NCBI RefSeq assembly: GCF_020386635.1
Contig: NZ_CP081942.1
Location: 1,488,001-1,552,000 of the forward strand
Direction: 5' to 3'
DNA: 64,000 bases
DNA from: Pseudomonas sp. MM211
GTDB taxonomy: Bacteria > Pseudomonadota > Gammaproteobacteria > Pseudomonadales > Pseudomonadaceae
Translations under genes and position numbers: made by a program
Shown: positions 61,541 through 64,000 of the stretch, in pieces
How positions within the stretch are numbered: the stretch's first letter is position 1
Layout: every line of letters starts with the position of its first letter
The notes under the pieces: model-generated
Databases searched by the model: none
Told to the model about the DNA's origin: nothing
Seen by the model: the letters and a program-made list of their open reading frames with translations, nothing else

Positions 61541-61628
61541 ATAGCTGATCAGAACCGGCCTTCGACGGTCTGGCCCATCAGCACATCGCCTCACCATCCT
61601 GGGGCACGCGACAGCAGGAGGAGTCACC

Positions 61629-62996
61629 ATGAGCGTCAACAGCCTGGACGATCCGTTCAGCCCCGATAGCGAACTGAGCCATGGCGCAGGCTGCGCGTGC
61701 CAGCGCTGCACGCCGGCAGCTGACGCGCTGCCGCAGAACAGTGAGGCGATGCTCGATCGCGCTGTCGAGAATGCCATCGTTCGCGGCCTGTTCGGTCACG
61801 ACGAGCTTTCCCGGCGCAGCTTCATGGGCCTGATCGGCGGCGGTACTGCGGCAGCCATTCTCGCCAGCCTGATTCCGCTCGATGCCGTGAAAGCCGCGGT
61901 CAAGGACAGCCTCGGGCCGCTGGAGAAGACGCGTCTGAAGATCGGCTTCGTGCCCATCACCTGCGCCACCCCGATCATCATGGCCGAGCCGATGGGGTTC
62001 TACGCCAAGTACGGACTGGAAGTGGAAGCGGTGAAGACCGCAGGCTGGGCCGTGGCACGGGACAAGTCTCTGGCCGGTGAATACGATGCGTCGCACATGC
62101 TCTCACCCATGCCGCTGGCCATCAGCCTTGGTCTGGGGGCGACGCCGACGCCCTACGTCATGCCGGCGCTGGAGAACATCAACGGCCAGGCCATCGTGCT
62201 CAGCATGCAGCATCAGGACAAACGCGATCCCAAGCTGTGGAAAGGCATGCGCTTCGGAGTGCCTTTCGAATACTCGATGCACAATTTCCTGTTGCGTTAC
62301 TACGTGGCCGAGCACGGCCTGGACCCGGATCGCGACATCCAGATACGGGTGGTGCCACCACCGGAAATGGTGGCCAACCTGCGCGCTGGCAACCTCGACG
62401 GTTTTCTCTCACCCGATCCGTTCAACCAGCGCGCGGTGTGGGAGAAGGTGGGCTTCATCCACCTGCTGACCAAGGAACTTTGGCCCGGCCATCCCTGCTG
62501 CGCCTTTGCTTGCAGTCAGCGCTTCGCCAGCGATAACCCCAATACTTACGGCGCCCTGTTGCATGCGCTGATTGACGCCACCCAGTACAGCTCCAAGGCC
62601 GAGAATCGCAAAGCGGTCGCCGAGGTGATTTCCACCAAGAACTACCTCAATCAACCCGTAGCGGTGGTGCAGCAGGTGCTCAGCGGGCGTTATGCCGACG
62701 GCTTGGGTAACGTCTATGACGAGCCGCAGCGCATCGACTTCGATCCGTTCCCCTGGCACTCGATGGCCGTGTGGATTCTGACCCAGATGAAGCGCTGGGG
62801 TTACCTCAAGGGGGATGTCGACTACCGCGCCATCGCCGAGCGTGTATTTCTCGCCGCCGATGCTGGCAAGGTGATGAGTGATCTCGGGCTGCCGGTGCCG
62901 GGCGACAGCTACAAGGGCTTCAGTGTGATGGGCAAGCCCTTCGATGCGGCCGACCCGGAAGGCTACCTGTCCAGCTTCCCATTGCGGAGGTCGTGA
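61629..62996 (+). CDS. ABC transporter substrate-binding protein, CmpA/NrtA family (CynA-like)
   Basis: A 455-residue receptor. It has an unusual N-terminal cytoplasmic-looking stretch with Cys22, Cys24 and Cys27 (GCACQRCTP), then a twin-arginine motif SRRSFMG (61-67) and hydrophobic h-region, implying Tat export of a folded protein. The mature part has LKIGFVPITCATPIIMAEPMGFYAKYGLEVE, cited as LKIGFVPITCATP and MGFYAKYGLEVE, as in nitrate, bicarbonate and cyanate receptors. AGGAGGAG precedes the ATG. With the CynF-like regulator a cyanate role is my best guess; nitrate or nitrite is possible. Confidence 0.82.
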   Translation: MSVNSLDDPFSPDSELSHGAGCACQRCTPAADALPQNSEAMLDRAVENAIVRGLFGHDELSRRSFMGLIGGGTAAAILASLIPLDAVKAAVKDSLGPLEKTRLKIGFVPITCATPIIMAEPMGFYAKYGLEVEAVKTAGWAVARDKSLAGEYDASHMLSPMPLAISLGLGATPTPYVMPALENINGQAIVLSMQHQDKRDPKLWKGMRFGVPFEYSMHNFLLRYYVAEHGLDPDRDIQIRVVPPPEMVANLRAGNLDGFLSPDPFNQRAVWEKVGFIHLLTKELWPGHPCCAFACSQRFASDNPNTYGALLHALIDATQYSSKAENRKAVAEVISTKNYLNQPVAVVQQVLSGRYADGLGNVYDEPQRIDFDPFPWHSMAVWILTQMKRWGYLKGDVDYRAIAERVFLAADAGKVMSDLGLPVPGDSYKGFSVMGKPFDAADPEGYLSSFPLRRS

Positions 62997-63832
62997 TGAG
63001 CGCCTCCATGCCCCTGCGCGCGGCGATTCTTTCCGCGTTGCTGTTGGCACTGCTGCTGACCATCTGGGAAGTGCTCTGCCACGTGCCGGCCGGCAGCGCG
63101 ACGGCCGCCGATGACGAGTACGCACTGCTGATGGGCGAGGCCGAGCAACAGGCGCGAGTGCCGCCGCCCTCGGTGGTGCTGGCCCATGCCTACACGGAGC
63201 TGAGCCAGCCGTTCTATGACAACGGCCCCAACGACAAGGGCATCGGCATCCAGCTGGCGCACTCGTTGTACCGGGTGCTCAGCGGTTACCTGCTGGCGGC
63301 CTTGGTGGCGATTCCGGTCGGCTTCGTCATTGGCATGTCGCCTCTGATGTACCGGGTGCTGAATCCGTTCATCCAGATACTGCGGCCGATTTCGCCGTTG
63401 GCCTGGATGCCGCTGGCGTTGTTCGTGATCAAGGATTCGCAGACCTCGGCGATCTTCGTGATCTTCATCTGCTCGGTGTGGCCGATGCTGCTCAATACTG
63501 CGTTTGGCGTCGCGGGTGTACGCCGCGACTGGATCAACGTCGCCCGCACCCACGAGCTTGGCCCTTTACGCACGGCCATCAGCGTGATCCTGCCAGCAGC
63601 GCTGCCGACCATTCTCACCGGCATGCGGATCTCTGTGGGTATCGCCTGGCTGGTGATCGTCGCGGCCGAGATGCTCGTGGGCGGCACCGGTATCGGCTAC
63701 TACCTGTGGAACGAGTGGAACAACCTGGACCTGGCCAGCGTGATCTTCTCGATCCTGATGATCGGCGTGGTGGGTATGGTCCTCGATCTCATGCTTGGCA
63801 CTGTCGCCCGGCTCGTCAGTTACCAGGAGTGA
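62996..63832 (+). CDS. ABC transporter permease, NrtB/CynB-like
   Basis: A 278-residue inner-membrane permease. The N-terminal helix (about 10-27) precedes a periplasmic loop. Five further helices follow, with the EAA-loop-like ARTHELGPLRTAISVILPAALPTI (cited as LGPLRTAISVILPAA) that contacts the ATPase. RVLSGYLLAALVAIPVGFVIG is typical of nitrate/taurine permeases. ATG 62996 shares a base with the receptor stop; a GTG at 62993 is in frame but too close to GGAGG. It is four bases from the ATPase gene. Confidence 0.88.
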   Translation: MSASMPLRAAILSALLLALLLTIWEVLCHVPAGSATAADDEYALLMGEAEQQARVPPPSVVLAHAYTELSQPFYDNGPNDKGIGIQLAHSLYRVLSGYLLAALVAIPVGFVIGMSPLMYRVLNPFIQILRPISPLAWMPLALFVIKDSQTSAIFVIFICSVWPMLLNTAFGVAGVRRDWINVARTHELGPLRTAISVILPAALPTILTGMRISVGIAWLVIVAAEMLVGGTGIGYYLWNEWNNLDLASVIFSILMIGVVGMVLDLMLGTVARLVSYQE

Positions 63833-63836
63833 TGTC

Positions 63837-64000
63837 ATGTCCCGTTATTTTCTCGAAGCCTGGCGTCTGGCCAAGCGCTTCCCGCAGCCCGGCGGAGATC
63901 CGCTGACAGTGTTCGAAGAGGTCAGTTTCGGGCTCGCCAAAGGGGAGTTCGTCTGCATCATCGGTCATTCCGGTTGCGGAAAATCGACCATCCTCAATGC
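63837..64000 (+). CDS. ABC transporter ATP-binding protein, N-terminal part (NrtC/CynD-like)
   Basis: The first 54 codons are visible and the rest lies past the window. The product begins MSRYFLEAWRLAKRFP and continues through TVFEEVSFGLAKGEFVCIIG to an intact Walker A GHSGCGKST. The N-terminal segment resembles ATPases of the nitrate/taurine type. The frame opens five bases after the permease stop, so receptor, permease and ATPase form one operon. A cyanase gene would be expected beyond the edge if this is cynABDS. Confidence 0.85.
   Translation, partial: MSRYFLEAWRLAKRFPQPGGDPLTVFEEVSFGLAKGEFVCIIGHSGCGKSTILN

Larger units (their letters stand above)
61364..61628 (+). promoter_or_regulatory. 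Divergent regulatory region with UAS repeats, IHF site and sigma-54 promoter
   Basis: The 265 bp hold, in order, three UAS repeats (61415-61468), an IHF consensus site (61498-61510), a -24/-12 promoter (61525-61540) and the ribosome site AGGAGGAG before the ABC receptor gene. Each part is listed separately. Confidence 0.8.

Overview
The window is chromosomal DNA from a GC-rich gammaproteobacterium, almost certainly a Pseudomonas. The evidence is gene content and order: lptM-lysA-dapF-xerC beside cyaY, rnk and cyaA; argH-algZ-algR-hemC-hemD-hemX-hemY-algQ-algP; hslV-hslU; argS-priA-rpmE; ponA/pilMNOPQ-aroK-aroB; and gltB-gltD. A cyanate-type cluster at the right edge recalls the P. pseudoalcaligenes/mendocina group, but that species-level placement is inference. 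I saw no rRNA, tRNA, CRISPR array, prophage or complete insertion sequence.

Layout. Positions 1-4354 (minus) hold a tightly overlapped run: lptM, lysA, dapF, a DUF484 gene, xerC and a HAD hydrolase cut by the window edge. Positions 4537-10242 hold cyaY, a DUF1289 gene, rnk, class I adenylate cyclase cyaA and three small or periplasmic proteins. Positions 10409-17185 are an accessory catabolic operon: an IclR regulator, 2-keto-3-deoxygalactonate kinase, the matching aldolase, a three-part TctCBA transporter, a short-chain dehydrogenase and a GlcG-like protein. Most of its junctions are start/stop overlaps. Positions 17227-20758 hold DUF4282, GST, GNAT, a P-loop kinase-like gene and argH. Positions 20976-29056 are the alginate/haem block algZR-hemCDXY-algQ-algP. 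Positions 29057-32815 hold an isolated PhaF-like phasin facing DUF971-hslU-hslV, without the PHA synthase genes that often lie between them in pseudomonads. Positions 33041-42028 hold an FtsN-like SPOR protein, argS, priA, a MITE-like element, rpmE, a secreted nuclease, an M48 lipoprotein protease and a short malic enzyme. Positions 42207-53080 hold ponA divergent from the type IV pilus operon pilMNOPQ, then aroK, aroB and a DamX-like SPOR protein. Positions 53302-59284 are glutamate synthase. Positions 59438-64000 are a sigma-54 activator gene divergent from an ABC importer, most like cynF-cynABD.

The most striking non-coding region is 61364-61628. In order it holds three copies of ATGACGA-N4-TCG, a perfect match to the IHF consensus and a -24/-12 promoter, all ahead of the importer and beside the gene for a matching enhancer-binding protein. 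Other notable non-coding features are a heat-shock-type promoter before hslV, a 146-bp hairpin element with 19-bp terminal inverted repeats, ten tandem 39-bp repeats inside algP, and several families of intergenic inverted repeats.

All calls come from reading the sequence by eye. No database search or folding program was run. Family names rest on motifs, length and synteny.
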